From contig NZ_BOOG01000030.1 in assembly GCF_016863115.1 (NCBI RefSeq), positions 29,046 to 93,045 on the forward strand: a stretch of 64,000 nucleotides of DNA, written 5' to 3'. The stretch is from Sphaerimonospora thailandensis (GTDB lineage: Bacteria > Actinomycetota > Actinomycetes > Streptosporangiales > Streptosporangiaceae). Made by a program: the position numbers and the translations under genes. Position 1 is the stretch's first letter. Every line of letters begins with the position of its first letter. Positions 8,602 to 17,065 of the stretch are shown in pieces. Below the pieces are notes generated by a model. That model saw only the letters and a program-made list of their open reading frames with translations. It made no database searches and was not told the DNA's origin.

Positions 8602-8697
8602 AGCACGCTCGGGCCTTGACGGCCCTCCCGCGCGGGCCTTCACCCCCAGCCTGAAGTGAAGGCCGGAGCACTGGCCCGCAGCCCGTAGCATCGCGCC

Positions 8698-9246
8698 ATG
8701 CGCCCGACGAAGGCCGACGTGGAGGCGGCCAGGAACGCGACGATCGACGACGTGATCGGTCCCGGCCTGGACGTGCTCTTCTGCGGGATCAATCCCGGTC
8801 TCTCCTCCGCCGTCACCGGTCACCACTTCGCCCGGCCGGGCAACCGGTTCTGGCCGGCGCTGCACCTGTCCGGTCTCGTTCCGCGCCGGCTCGCGCCGTA
8901 CGAGCAGCATCTGCTGCCGTCGTACGGCCTCGGCATCACCAACCTCGTCGCACGGGCGACCGCACGGGCCGACGAACTGTCGCCCGAGGAGTTCCGGGCG
9001 GGCGCCGCGCGGATGAGAGATCTCGTGAACGAGATCGGGCCGCGTACAGTGGCCTTCGCCGGAGTGACCGCCTATCGCCTCGCCTTCGGCCGTCCCCGGG
9101 CCGCGATCGGCCTGCAGGAGGAGATGATCGGCGGCGTCGCCGTCCACGTCCTGCCCAACCCGAGCGGGCTCAACGCCCACTGGACGCTGCCGGCCATCGC
9201 CGAGGAGATGGCCAGGCTGCGCCCGGGACCGGCCGAGCCCGCGTGA
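8698..9246 (+). CDS. mug: G/U mismatch-specific DNA glycosylase
   Basis: The protein has 182 residues. It shows the Mug/TDG active-site motif GINPG at residues 30-34 and the second motif NPSGLN near residues 155-160, which flips and holds the mismatched base. HHFARPGNRFWPALHLSGLV and LPSYGLGITNLVARATARAD are also family-typical. Mug removes uracil and 3,N4-ethenocytosine opposite G in base-excision repair. Length matches the family. It stands directly before rnhA, but a 131-bp gap makes a shared transcript uncertain. Confidence 0.93.
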   Translation: MRPTKADVEAARNATIDDVIGPGLDVLFCGINPGLSSAVTGHHFARPGNRFWPALHLSGLVPRRLAPYEQHLLPSYGLGITNLVARATARADELSPEEFRAGAARMRDLVNEIGPRTVAFAGVTAYRLAFGRPRAAIGLQEEMIGGVAVHVLPNPSGLNAHWTLPAIAEEMARLRPGPAEPA

Positions 9247-9377
9247 CGTTACGTTCATCGCCTCCGCGCGGGTCGGCCCGAAGGTCAGCTCCATCGGCCC
9301 CGCCGAAGGCGTTCCTTCCTCGCGTGGATCAGAGCACGGCTGAGCTGATTCACCTGGCGCGGCGATAGTGTGGGCCG

Positions 9378-9848
9378 GTGGCCAGTGATCGGGTGGTGGA
9401 CGTGTACACCGATGGCGCCTGCCGTGGCAATCCCGGGCCCGGGGGCTGGGGCGCGATCCTCCGGTACGGCAAACATGAGCGGGAGCTCCGCGGTGGCGAG
9501 GCCGCCACGACGAACAACCGGATGGAGCTCATGGCCGCGATCATGGCGTTGGAGACGCTGACCAGGCCATGCGTGGTCCGGTTGCACACCGACAGTCAGT
9601 ACGTGCGCAACGGCATCACCAGTTGGCTCGCCAAGTGGAAGCGCAACGGGTGGCTGACGGCGGGCAGGGAACCGGTCAAGAACGCCGACCTGTGGCAACG
9701 CCTGGAGTCGGCGGCTCAGCGGCATCAGGTCGAATGGCTCTGGGTCCGCGGGCACAGCGGGCACCCGGAGAACGAACGCGCCGACTCCCTCGCCCGGCTC
9801 GGCTGCGAGGAAGCGGCGCATTCGGGAAGCGGAGCGCACCGGCCGTAG
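9378..9848 (+). CDS. rnhA: Ribonuclease HI
   Basis: This 156-residue single-domain RNase HI has all catalytic residues: D12 ([20 protein letters not shown]), E50 ([10 protein letters not shown]), D72 ([12 protein letters not shown]) and D136 (NERADSLA), plus H126 in the flexible RGHSGHPEN loop. It degrades the RNA strand of RNA-DNA hybrids. The GTG at 9378 is chosen because the protein aligns from its first residues. A GATAGT hexamer 8-13 bases upstream could be a -10 box of a nearly leaderless mRNA. Confidence 0.95.
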   Translation: MASDRVVDVYTDGACRGNPGPGGWGAILRYGKHERELRGGEAATTNNRMELMAAIMALETLTRPCVVRLHTDSQYVRNGITSWLAKWKRNGWLTAGREPVKNADLWQRLESAAQRHQVEWLWVRGHSGHPENERADSLARLGCEEAAHSGSGAHRP

Positions 9849-9909
9849 GGACCACCGGCGGGCGAGTCGTGATCGCCCCATGCCGACGGCCCGGACCCGG
9901 TGTCGAAAG

Positions 9910-9971
9910 AGAGAACGTTGCGTTTCTCAAGGTTGGATCTTACTCTTCTTAGAGAACACCTGGTTCTCTAA
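9910..9971 (+). promoter_or_regulatory. Promoter with palindromic operator for the phosphotransferase gene
   Basis: A perfect palindrome with 9-bp arms (TTAGAGAAC, 5-bp spacer, GTTCTCTAA) occupies 9949-9971. The half-site AGAGAAC recurs at 9910-9916, 41 bp upstream. Between them lies a candidate promoter: TTGCGT at 9918-9923, a 17-bp spacer and TACTCT at 9941-9946, so the palindrome would overlap the transcription start. The TetR gene at the end of the transcript (12440) is the obvious candidate to bind here; that link is inference. Confidence 0.6.
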
Positions 9972-10014
9972 TGGCCTCCACGAGGCAGGTGCCCGCGCAC
10001 GTCGAGGAGGGACC

Positions 10015-12438
10015 GTGAAACTGGTCGCACCCCTGTCCGCCTTCGGCCGCGAGGACCTGCCTTCGGCCGGAGGGAAGGGCGCCAACCTGGGAGAGCTGGT
10101 AAGAAACGGCTTCCCGGTGCCCGACGGCTTCGTCATCACGACCCTGTCGTACGAACTGGTCGCGGCCGGCCAGGTGACGCGCGCCCACTTCGAGCGGGTC
10201 GAGTGGCCCGGCGAACTGCGCGATGCCGTCGTGGACGCGTACGCGCGGCTCGGCGGCGGCCCGGTCGCGGTGCGATCGAGCGCGACCGCCGAGGACCTGC
10301 CGGGCGCCGCGTTCGCCGGGCAGCAGGACACCTTCCTCAACGTGGTCGGCGAGGAGGCGCTGCTCCACGCGGTGCGCCGCTGCTGGGCCTCACTGTGGGG
10401 CGAGCGCGCGGTCGCCTACCGTGCGCGGCTCGGCCTCGACCCCGCCGAGGTGCGCATCGCCGTGGTCGTCCAGCGCATGGTGGATCCGGACATGGCGGGC
10501 GTCATGTTCACCGCGAACCCGGTCACGGGCGCGCGCGACGAGTTCGTCGTCGACGCCGGCAGCGGGCTCGGTGAGGCGGTCGTCTCCGGGCTGGTCACCC
10601 CCGACCACTACGTGCTCGACGGGTCGGGTGCGGTCGTCCGGTTCACGCCGGGCCGCCGTGAGGTGGTCGTGCGCGCGGTGGCGGGCGGCGGCGTCGTCCA
10701 CGAGACCGCCGCGGGCTCCCCCGCCGAACCGCTCCGCGCCGAACCGATGTCCGCCGCGGTGCTGCGAGAACTGGTCGAGTTGGGTCGCCGGGCCGCCCGG
10801 CACTTCGGCCGCCCCCAGGACATGGAGTGGGCGTACGCGGGCGGACGGGTGCACGTCCTGCAGGCCCGTCCCATGACCGCGCTGCCGCCGCCCCCGCTCG
10901 GGCGGCTCGGCCCGCTCCGACGCCGCCTCGGCGGCGTGCTCCTGGAGTACCTGCCCGAGCGCCCCTATCCGATCGACATGAGCACCTGGATCCCCTGCGG
11001 CCCGGCCGGTCTGATGGCCGAGGTGACGAATGAGTACGGCATCCGGCACGCGTTCGACGGCTTCCTCGAAGAGGAGGACGGCGTCGTCTACCGGCTCGTG
11101 CCGCCCTCCCCTCGCCCGAGCCTCCGCCTGCTCGCCACGCCGCTCCGCGCCGTCGTCAAGGCCAGGCGGTACGACCCGGCCCACTGGACAGACGACCCGC
11201 GCTACCGCGACCTCCTACGCGAATGCCGGAAGACTGCGGCGCTCGACCTCGGCACGCTGCCCTGGACGGAGCTGATCCGCGTGCCCAGGCGGGCGCTCGA
11301 TCTGGTACGGCCGGTGGCCGGCCTGCGCATCGACTACCTGCCCGGCAGCGGGCTGGCGATCCTGCGACTGCTCGTCGTCACCACGCTGCTGGGCCGCCGC
11401 GGCCTCTTCGGCGACCTGCTGGCCGGGGCCCGCACCCGCACCGGCGACGCCAACCACGCACTGGAGGAGCTGGCCGGGGAGGCGCGGTGGACCGGAGCAC
11501 TCGACGCCGACCCGCCGCACCCCGCCTTCGCCGCGAAACTGGCTCAGTTCCTCGCGGAGTACGGGCATCGCGAAACCTCAAGTCCCCTCCTCGTCACCCC
11601 GCCGACCTGGGTGGACGCGCCCGACACCGTGCTCGGGCTGATCCGCGTGCTCGCCGCCGAACCGCCAGAGCCGTACCAGTCATCCGAGCCGTACCAGTCG
11701 TCCGAGGCATCCGAGCCGCGGCCCGGCGTGGTGGACGCGCTCGACCGGTTGCTCGGCCATCCGCTGCTGCGCTCCCGCCCAGCGCGGTCCAGGGTGCGGC
11801 GCTGGGTGGAGGCCGCCCGGGCGGGCATCGCGTTCCGCGAGGACAGCCACTTCACGTTCACCATGCCGCTGCCGGTCCTGCGCAGGTCGCTGCTGGAGAT
11901 CGGAGGCAGGCTCACCGGCACCGGCGTGCTCGCCCGGCCCGAGGACGTCTTCCACCTGCGCCTGGAGGAGCTGGAGCGGCTTCCGGGACCGGACGCGGGA
12001 CCGTACGCCGAGGCGCTGCGAGACGCCGTACGGGCTCGGTCCGCCAAGCGCGAGGAGCTGTCGGGAGTACGCCTCATCGACCTCGGCCGGCTGTTCCCCT
12101 CCCGGGCGGCGGGCGACGCGCTGGTCGCCGGCACGCCCGCGAGCGGCGGCACCGCGACGGGCCGGGTGCGGGTGGTGCGCGAACCCGTGGAGTTCGGCCG
12201 GCTGAACCCCGGCGACGTGCTCGTCTGTCCCTATACGAATCCCTCGTGGACGCCGCTTTTCCAGCGCGCGGCCGCCGTGGTCGTGGACACCGGCGGCGCG
12301 GGCTCGCACGCGGCCATCGTGGCCAGAGAGTACGGCATTCCGGCCGTGATGGGCACGGGCACCGGCACATCGACCCTGCACGACGGCCAGATGGTCGTGG
12401 TCAACGGTGACACCGGCACGGTCAACACCGCTATCTAG
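10015..12438 (+). CDS. PEP/pyruvate-binding phosphotransferase, rifampin-phosphotransferase-like
   Basis: The enzyme has 807 residues in three parts. The N-terminal PPDK-type ATP-grasp domain (about 1-300) shows KGANLGELVRNGFPVPDGFV, GPVAVRSSATAEDLPGAAFA, VVVQRMVDPDMAGVMFTANP and SGLGEAVVSGLVTPDHYVLD. A middle domain of about 400 residues includes SHFTFTMPLPVLRRSLLEIG. The C-terminal swivelling domain has the phosphorylatable His765 in GGAGSHAAIVAREYGIPAVM. This is the layout of Rph, which inactivates rifamycins by ATP-dependent phosphorylation, but also of uncharacterised PEP-synthase paralogues, so the substrate is open. GTG 10015 is preceded by GAGGAGG. An 18-bp tandem repeat at 11668-11703 encodes a duplicated EPYQSS. 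The TetR gene follows after one base. Confidence 0.8.
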   Translation: MKLVAPLSAFGREDLPSAGGKGANLGELVRNGFPVPDGFVITTLSYELVAAGQVTRAHFERVEWPGELRDAVVDAYARLGGGPVAVRSSATAEDLPGAAFAGQQDTFLNVVGEEALLHAVRRCWASLWGERAVAYRARLGLDPAEVRIAVVVQRMVDPDMAGVMFTANPVTGARDEFVVDAGSGLGEAVVSGLVTPDHYVLDGSGAVVRFTPGRREVVVRAVAGGGVVHETAAGSPAEPLRAEPMSAAVLRELVELGRRAARHFGRPQDMEWAYAGGRVHVLQARPMTALPPPPLGRLGPLRRRLGGVLLEYLPERPYPIDMSTWIPCGPAGLMAEVTNEYGIRHAFDGFLEEEDGVVYRLVPPSPRPSLRLLATPLRAVVKARRYDPAHWTDDPRYRDLLRECRKTAALDLGTLPWTELIRVPRRALDLVRPVAGLRIDYLPGSGLAILRLLVVTTLLGRRGLFGDLLAGARTRTGDANHALEELAGEARWTGALDADPPHPAFAAKLAQFLAEYGHRETSSPLLVTPPTWVDAPDTVLGLIRVLAAEPPEPYQSSEPYQSSEASEPRPGVVDALDRLLGHPLLRSRPARSRVRRWVEAARAGIAFREDSHFTFTMPLPVLRRSLLEIGGRLTGTGVLARPEDVFHLRLEELERLPGPDAGPYAEALRDAVRARSAKREELSGVRLIDLGRLFPSRAAGDALVAGTPASGGTATGRVRVVREPVEFGRLNPGDVLVCPYTNPSWTPLFQRAAAVVVDTGGAGSHAAIVAREYGIPAVMGTGTGTSTLHDGQMVVVNGDTGTVNTAI

Positions 12439-12439
12439 G

Positions 12440-13039
12440 ATGCGATTCATGGCCACCGATCATCGCAAGCTGCCCAGGCGCCGGGGCGAGGTGCTCAACG
12501 TCGCCATCTACGAGGCCACGCTGGAGGAGCTGGCCGAGATCGGCTACTCCGGCCTGACCATGGAACGCGTGGCCGAGCGGGCCAAGGCCAGCAAGGCGTC
12601 GCTCTACCGGCGCTGGCCCTCGCGGATCGAGCTGGTGATGGACGCCGTTTACCACACGCTGCCCGACCCCGCGTCCGCCCCGGACACCGGATCGCTGCGC
12701 GGGGACCTGCTCGCGCTGCTCGAACGCACGGCGCGGATGCTGTCCGGGCCCGCGGGAGAGGCGATGCGGGGCCTGCTCTGCGAGGCGCTGGGCGACGAGT
12801 CACGGGCCGCCACATTCCGCGCCCACTCCCAGGGCACGGGCAGGAAGATGGCCGGGGAGATCATCCGGCGTGCGGTCGAACGCGGCGAGGTGCGCCCTGA
12901 GGCCGTGACCCCGCGCCGCCTCGACGTGGGTCAGGCGCTGGTGCGCCAGCACTTCCTGTTCCACGGCCCGCCCATCCCCGAGATCCTGATCGTCGAGATC
13001 GTGGACGAGGTGCTGGTGCCGCTGTTCACGCGCGCCTGA
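12440..13039 (+). CDS. TetR/AcrR family transcriptional regulator
   Basis: The product has 199 residues from ATG 12440; ATG 12449 is an equal alternative. The N-terminal helix-turn-helix is clear (LEELAEIGYSGLTMERVAER, AKASKASLYRRWPSRIELV), and the C-terminal ligand domain includes GLLCEALGDESRAATFRAH. The gene begins one base after the phosphotransferase stop codon, so it is co-transcribed with it. A TetR protein at the end of the operon suggests autoregulated repression through the palindrome at 9949-9971, with a drug-like ligand as inducer. That inference rests on position only. Confidence 0.85.
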   Translation: MRFMATDHRKLPRRRGEVLNVAIYEATLEELAEIGYSGLTMERVAERAKASKASLYRRWPSRIELVMDAVYHTLPDPASAPDTGSLRGDLLALLERTARMLSGPAGEAMRGLLCEALGDESRAATFRAHSQGTGRKMAGEIIRRAVERGEVRPEAVTPRRLDVGQALVRQHFLFHGPPIPEILIVEIVDEVLVPLFTRA

Positions 13040-13048
13040 GCGGGTGCG

Positions 13049-15136
13049 TTAAGCGGCCGCCTCCGAGATCTCCGCCCAGACGGTCTTGCCGTCCGGGGTA
13101 TAGCGGGTGCCCCACCGCTGGGTGGTCTGGGCCACGAGGAACAGGCCACGCCCGCGCTCGTCCATCGTGCGGGCGTGGCGCAGGTGGGGGGCCGTGCTGC
13201 TGCAGTCGGAGACCTCGCAGCTGAGCGCGGTGTCGCGGATCAGCCGCAGGCCGATCGGCCCCGTGGCGTAGCGGATGGCGTTGGTCACCAGTTCGCTGAC
13301 GACCAACTCGGTGTTGAACGTCAGGTCGTCGAGGTTCCAGGCGGCCAGCTGACGAGCGGTCATGGTGCGCGCGGTGGCGACGATCGCGGGATCGCAGGGC
13401 AGGGTCCAGGTGGCGACGCGGTCGGCTGCCAGGGTGCGGGTGCGGGCCAGGAGCAGGACGGCGTCGTCGCTGGGGCGGGCGGGCAGCAGGGTGTGCAGAA
13501 CGTCGCCGCATCTTTCGTCCAGGGGACGGTCCGCGGGGGTGAGCACCCGCTGGAGCTGCGTGAGGGCGGCGTCCGCACCGCCGGGCCTTCCCGTGAGGAG
13601 GCCCTTGGTGTACAGGGCCAGCACGCTGCCGTCGAGAAGATCCAGCTCGGCGGATTCGAACGGCGGACCCCCCACCCCCAGGGGCGGCCCGGCCGGAATG
13701 TCGAGGATCTCCGCGCCGCCGGCGGGATGAACGAGCACGGGTGGCGGGTGACCCGCCCGGGCGAACCAACAGTGCCGGGAGATCGGGTCGTACACCGCGT
13801 AAATACAGGTCGCGCTCGTCGGGGGTTTTTCGGTTGGGTCCATGGACCCGGCGTCCTCGTTCTCCAGGCTGAGGACCAGGTCGTCCAGGCGGGCGAGCGT
13901 CTCGTCCGGCGCCAGGTCCAGGGCCGCCAGGGTGCGGATCGCGGTGCGCAGGCGGCCCATGGTCGCGGCCGCGTGGATGCCGCGCCCGGCGACGTCCCCC
14001 ACCACCAGGCCGACGCGCGCCCCGGACAGCGGGATCACGTCGAACCAGTCGCCGCCCGCTCCCGCGGAGCGGTAACCGTGGACCACCTCCATCCCGCTGA
14101 GGGTGACCGGGTGCGACGGGAGCAGGCTGCGCTGCAGGACGCTGGCGATGGTGTGTTCCCGCAGGTAGCGCCGGGCGTTCTCCATGCACACCGCACCTCT
14201 GTCGGCGAGCCCCGCGGCGAGGGCCAGATCGTCGTCATCGAAGGGGCCTTCTCTTCGCCACCGGTAGAAGGACACCAGGCCCAGGGCGGCTCCCCTGGCG
14301 GCCAGCGGCACCATCATCGCCGAATGGACTCCGCCACCGTGGATCAACTCGGCTCGAGCGGGATCGTCGGCCGGCCAGCCTGTGTCGTCATCGAGGCGGC
14401 GGATGAGTCGCGGCCGCAGGTCGATCAGACTCTGCGCGTGGGGCGTGCCGGCCGGAAAGCGGCCGACCTCACCGATCGGGGTGAGACTTCGCTCCGTCTC
14501 ACGTGCCGCCCGGAAGGCCATCCGCCGCAGGGGAAGCCTCTCGTCCACCATCCGGAGCGACGGCGCCTCACCTCTCAGCGCGGAGTCCAGCACGTCGATC
14601 GTCACGACGTCGGCCAGCTCCGGCACCACGACCTCGGCCAGTTCCTCGGCGGTGTGCGCGATGTCCAGGGTGGTGCCGACCCGCTCGTTGGCCCGGTGGA
14701 TCAGCTCGAGCCGGGCGCGGGCCCGGGCCCGGTCCGTCACGTCGACGAGTGAGACGGCCACGCCCAGCGGCCGTCCGGCGGCGTCGTGCAGCCGGAACGC
14801 GGACATCGACACGACATGCTCGGTGCCGGGATCGCTGCGCGGAAAGCCTCTCATCTCCTGTTCGAAAACCGGCTCGCCCGTGTCCCGCACGCGCTTCATG
14901 ATCTGTTCGATCGTGGGGAAGTCGAACCCGGGCGCCAGCTCACTCATGGGCTGCCCCAGCAACTCGGCGGGCGGCACGCCGCGCAACTCGCGCCCGGCGG
15001 TGTTGTACTTCACCAGTCGCAGGTCGAGGTCGTGGATGTACAGACTGACGGGAGACTGGCTGAACACCATCGCGAGAGTCGCCTGGTCGATGTCGCGATC
15101 GCGCTCGCCAGCCCCGTCAGGCGAGACTGCCCCCAT
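13049..15136 (-). CDS. PAS-GAF-SpoIIE phosphatase with HATPase domain
   Basis: The protein has about 695 residues with four domains in order: PAS (QATLAMVFSQSPVSLYIHDL and LLGQPMSELAPGFD), GAF (NERVGTTLDIAHTAEELAEV to LGLVSFYRWRREGPFDDDDL), SpoIIE/PP2C serine phosphatase (GDWFDVIPLSGARVGLVVGD, VAGRGIHAAATM, with metal-binding Asp residues), and a C-terminal RsbW-like HATPase (ELVVSELVTNAIRYATGPIG and MDERGRGLFLVAQTTQRWG). Such proteins act in actinobacterial partner-switching, dephosphorylating an anti-anti-sigma factor while also carrying a possible anti-sigma kinase module. No membrane segment is seen; the PAS and GAF domains would sense a small ligand. ATG 15136 is chosen; in-frame ATGs up to 15202 are possible. 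Confidence 0.88.
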   Translation of the reverse strand: MGAVSPDGAGERDRDIDQATLAMVFSQSPVSLYIHDLDLRLVKYNTAGRELRGVPPAELLGQPMSELAPGFDFPTIEQIMKRVRDTGEPVFEQEMRGFPRSDPGTEHVVSMSAFRLHDAAGRPLGVAVSLVDVTDRARARARLELIHRANERVGTTLDIAHTAEELAEVVVPELADVVTIDVLDSALRGEAPSLRMVDERLPLRRMAFRAARETERSLTPIGEVGRFPAGTPHAQSLIDLRPRLIRRLDDDTGWPADDPARAELIHGGGVHSAMMVPLAARGAALGLVSFYRWRREGPFDDDDLALAAGLADRGAVCMENARRYLREHTIASVLQRSLLPSHPVTLSGMEVVHGYRSAGAGGDWFDVIPLSGARVGLVVGDVAGRGIHAAATMGRLRTAIRTLAALDLAPDETLARLDDLVLSLENEDAGSMDPTEKPPTSATCIYAVYDPISRHCWFARAGHPPPVLVHPAGGAEILDIPAGPPLGVGGPPFESAELDLLDGSVLALYTKGLLTGRPGGADAALTQLQRVLTPADRPLDERCGDVLHTLLPARPSDDAVLLLARTRTLAADRVATWTLPCDPAIVATARTMTARQLAAWNLDDLTFNTELVVSELVTNAIRYATGPIGLRLIRDTALSCEVSDCSSTAPHLRHARTMDERGRGLFLVAQTTQRWGTRYTPDGKTVWAEISEAAA

Positions 15137-15205
15137 ACATCGATTATGCGCCATGTCCATGCCGGGGCTCAGCGGGCGGCGGGCCGTGCGCCTCGCCGGC
15201 ATTCA

Positions 15206-15700
15206 TCAGGGGAGTACGCCGCGGCCTTCGCGGACCTCGAAGACCAGTTGGGTCTCGGTCCGGCGCACCACCGGGTAGATGGTCACGTGCTCCAGGATGA
15301 GATCGCGGAGGCTCTCGGGGGTCGGCACGGCCACGTGCAGGAGGAAGTCGTCGTCGCCGCCCACGTGGAGGACGGACAGCACACCCGGCACCATGACCAG
15401 CTTGTCGTACAGGCTGCGTACGTGATCACGGTTGTGGCTGCCCAGGCGGACCTTGATGATCGCCTGGATGGGGCGACCGAGCGCACCGAGATCGAGCCGG
15501 GCCCTGACGCTTTCGACGACGCCCGAGCGCATCAGCGCGCGCACCCGGTACGCACACGTGGACTCGGCGACTCCCGCCCGGGTGGCGAGCGCGGCGTTGG
15601 TCATCCGCCCGTCCTCTACCAGTGCGGCGAGGATGGCCAGATCGGTGCCGTCGAGCGCCACCGGAGCGGGCTGCGGTTTCTTCGGCCGCCGATCGGACAT
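15206..15700 (-). CDS. Lrp/AsnC family transcriptional regulator
   Basis: The product has 164 residues. The N-terminal HTH is LDGTDLAILAALVEDGRMTN then AALATRAGVAESTCAYRVRA; the C-terminal RAM domain is IIKVRLGSHNRDHVRSLYDK and VPGVLSVLHVGGDDDFLLHV. The ATG at 15698-15700 follows GAGGAGG closely and is preferred over one 13 codons upstream. The gene is transcribed divergently from the trans-sulfuration enzyme gene at 15799, and a perfect inverted repeat lies between them. The pair recalls the mdeR-mdeA arrangement of Pseudomonas, in which an Lrp regulator activates methionine gamma-lyase. Confidence 0.9.
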   Translation of the reverse strand: MSDRRPKKPQPAPVALDGTDLAILAALVEDGRMTNAALATRAGVAESTCAYRVRALMRSGVVESVRARLDLGALGRPIQAIIKVRLGSHNRDHVRSLYDKLVMVPGVLSVLHVGGDDDFLLHVAVPTPESLRDLILEHVTIYPVVRRTETQLVFEVREGRGVLP

Positions 15701-15746
15701 ACGCCTCCTCGTCGCTTGATCTTCACTAATTTTGGCCATCTGCCCC

Positions 15747-15772
15747 GGTTTTCACAAGAAGCATTGAAAACC
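15747..15772. promoter_or_regulatory. Inverted repeat, probable Lrp-type operator
   Basis: GGTTTTCA at 15747-15754 and TGAAAACC at 15765-15772 form a perfect inverted repeat with a 10-bp spacer, in an AT-richer gap between the divergent lrp and trans-sulfuration genes. Centre-to-centre spacing of about 18 bp suits a dimeric or octameric Lrp protein. It lies 27 bp before the ATG at 15799. Confidence 0.6.
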
Positions 15773-15798
15773 ACGGTGGATCCACCCATTGTTCGAGC

Positions 15799-17046
15799 AT
15801 GATTTCACCTCATCTGCGGCTCGACTCCATCGCGGTTCACGCGGGCCGTGAGGATCTCGTGGAACTCGGCGTCCACGCGCTTCCGATCGATCTGTCGTCC
15901 ACCAACCCGCTGCCGGACATCGAGGCCGGCGGCCTTTCCTACGAGGCGATGGCCGGCGGAGGCATGCCGTACGCGGAGGGCGGCGCCGTCTACGGGCGCC
16001 TGTGGAACCCGACCGTGGCGCGGTTCGAGTCGGCGCTGGCGCGGCTGGAGCACACCGAGGCCGCGGTGGCCTTCTCATCGGGGATGGCGGCGATGACCGC
16101 GGCGATCCTCGCGACGACCCGGGAGACGGGCCGGGAGATGGGCCGCCGCCACATCGTGGCGGTCCGGCCCCTCTACGGCGGGACCGATCACCTGCTGGCC
16201 TCGGGCGTCCTCGGCGCCGAGGCGACGTTCTGTACGGCCGAAGGCGTCGCCGCGGCGCTCCGCCCGGACACGGCGCTGGTCATCCTGGAGACGCCCGCCA
16301 ATCCGACCCTCGAACTGGCCGACATCCGCGCCGTCGTCGAGGCCTCCGAAGGCGTTCCCGTCCTCGTGGACAACACGTTCGCCACCCCGATCCTGCAGAA
16401 CCCCGCCGACTTCGGCGCCTCGATGGTCCTGCACAGCGCGACCAAGTACCTCGGCGGGCACGGCGACGTCATCGCCGGCGTCATCGCCGGCGATCGGGAG
16501 TGGGCGGCCGCACTGCGCCGGGTCCGCGCCATCACCGGCGCCCTGCTCCACCCGTTCGGCGCCTACCTCCTGCACCGCGGGCTCGCCACGCTCCCGATCC
16601 GAATACGGACGCAGCAGGCGAACGCCCAGCGCGTCGCCGCCTGGCTGAGCACCCACCCCAGCGTCTCCCGGATCCACTATCCGGGAATCTCGGGCGATTC
16701 TCGGGGGCTGCTCGGCCGGCAGATGAAGGGAACCGGGGCGATGATCTCGGTCGACCTCAGCGGCGGCCTCGATCAGGCCAGGCGCCTCACCTCGGCGGTC
16801 CGCCTGTTCACCCACGCGGTGTCCCTGGGCGGGGTCGACTCACTGATCCAGCACCCCGCCGCGCTGACGCACCGGCCCGTCGTCCAGGAGGCCCGGCCGT
16901 CCCCCGGCCTGGTCAGGCTCTCCATCGGACTGGAGGACCCCGAGGACCTGATCGCCGACCTCGACCAGGCTCTCGGCCAGGCCCTCACCGAGATCCCCGC
17001 TCAGGCCCTCACAACCACGCGTCATCCGGCTCCCGCGGCTGGGTGA
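15799..17046 (+). CDS. PLP-dependent trans-sulfuration enzyme (cystathionine/methionine gamma-lyase type)
   Basis: The enzyme has 415 residues of the Cys/Met-metabolism PLP family. Features are AVYGRLWNPTVARFESALAR, SSGMAAMTAAIL, LYGGTDHLL, VLVDNTFATPILQNPADFGA, and the PLP lysine K216 in LHSATKYLGGHGDVIAGVIA. The cofactor-site loop reads LYGGT, whereas classical methionine gamma-lyases have LYGCT; Gly in place of the catalytic Cys favours a cystathionine gamma-lyase or gamma-synthase type activity. The context with a divergent Lrp regulator instead suggests amino-acid catabolism. The C-terminal 25 residues (after GQALTEIPAQ) are a low-complexity tail. Confidence 0.85.
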   Translation: MISPHLRLDSIAVHAGREDLVELGVHALPIDLSSTNPLPDIEAGGLSYEAMAGGGMPYAEGGAVYGRLWNPTVARFESALARLEHTEAAVAFSSGMAAMTAAILATTRETGREMGRRHIVAVRPLYGGTDHLLASGVLGAEATFCTAEGVAAALRPDTALVILETPANPTLELADIRAVVEASEGVPVLVDNTFATPILQNPADFGASMVLHSATKYLGGHGDVIAGVIAGDREWAAALRRVRAITGALLHPFGAYLLHRGLATLPIRIRTQQANAQRVAAWLSTHPSVSRIHYPGISGDSRGLLGRQMKGTGAMISVDLSGGLDQARRLTSAVRLFTHAVSLGGVDSLIQHPAALTHRPVVQEARPSPGLVRLSIGLEDPEDLIADLDQALGQALTEIPAQALTTTRHPAPAAG

Positions 17047-17065
17047 CCGGAGCCGCCCGGCGGGC

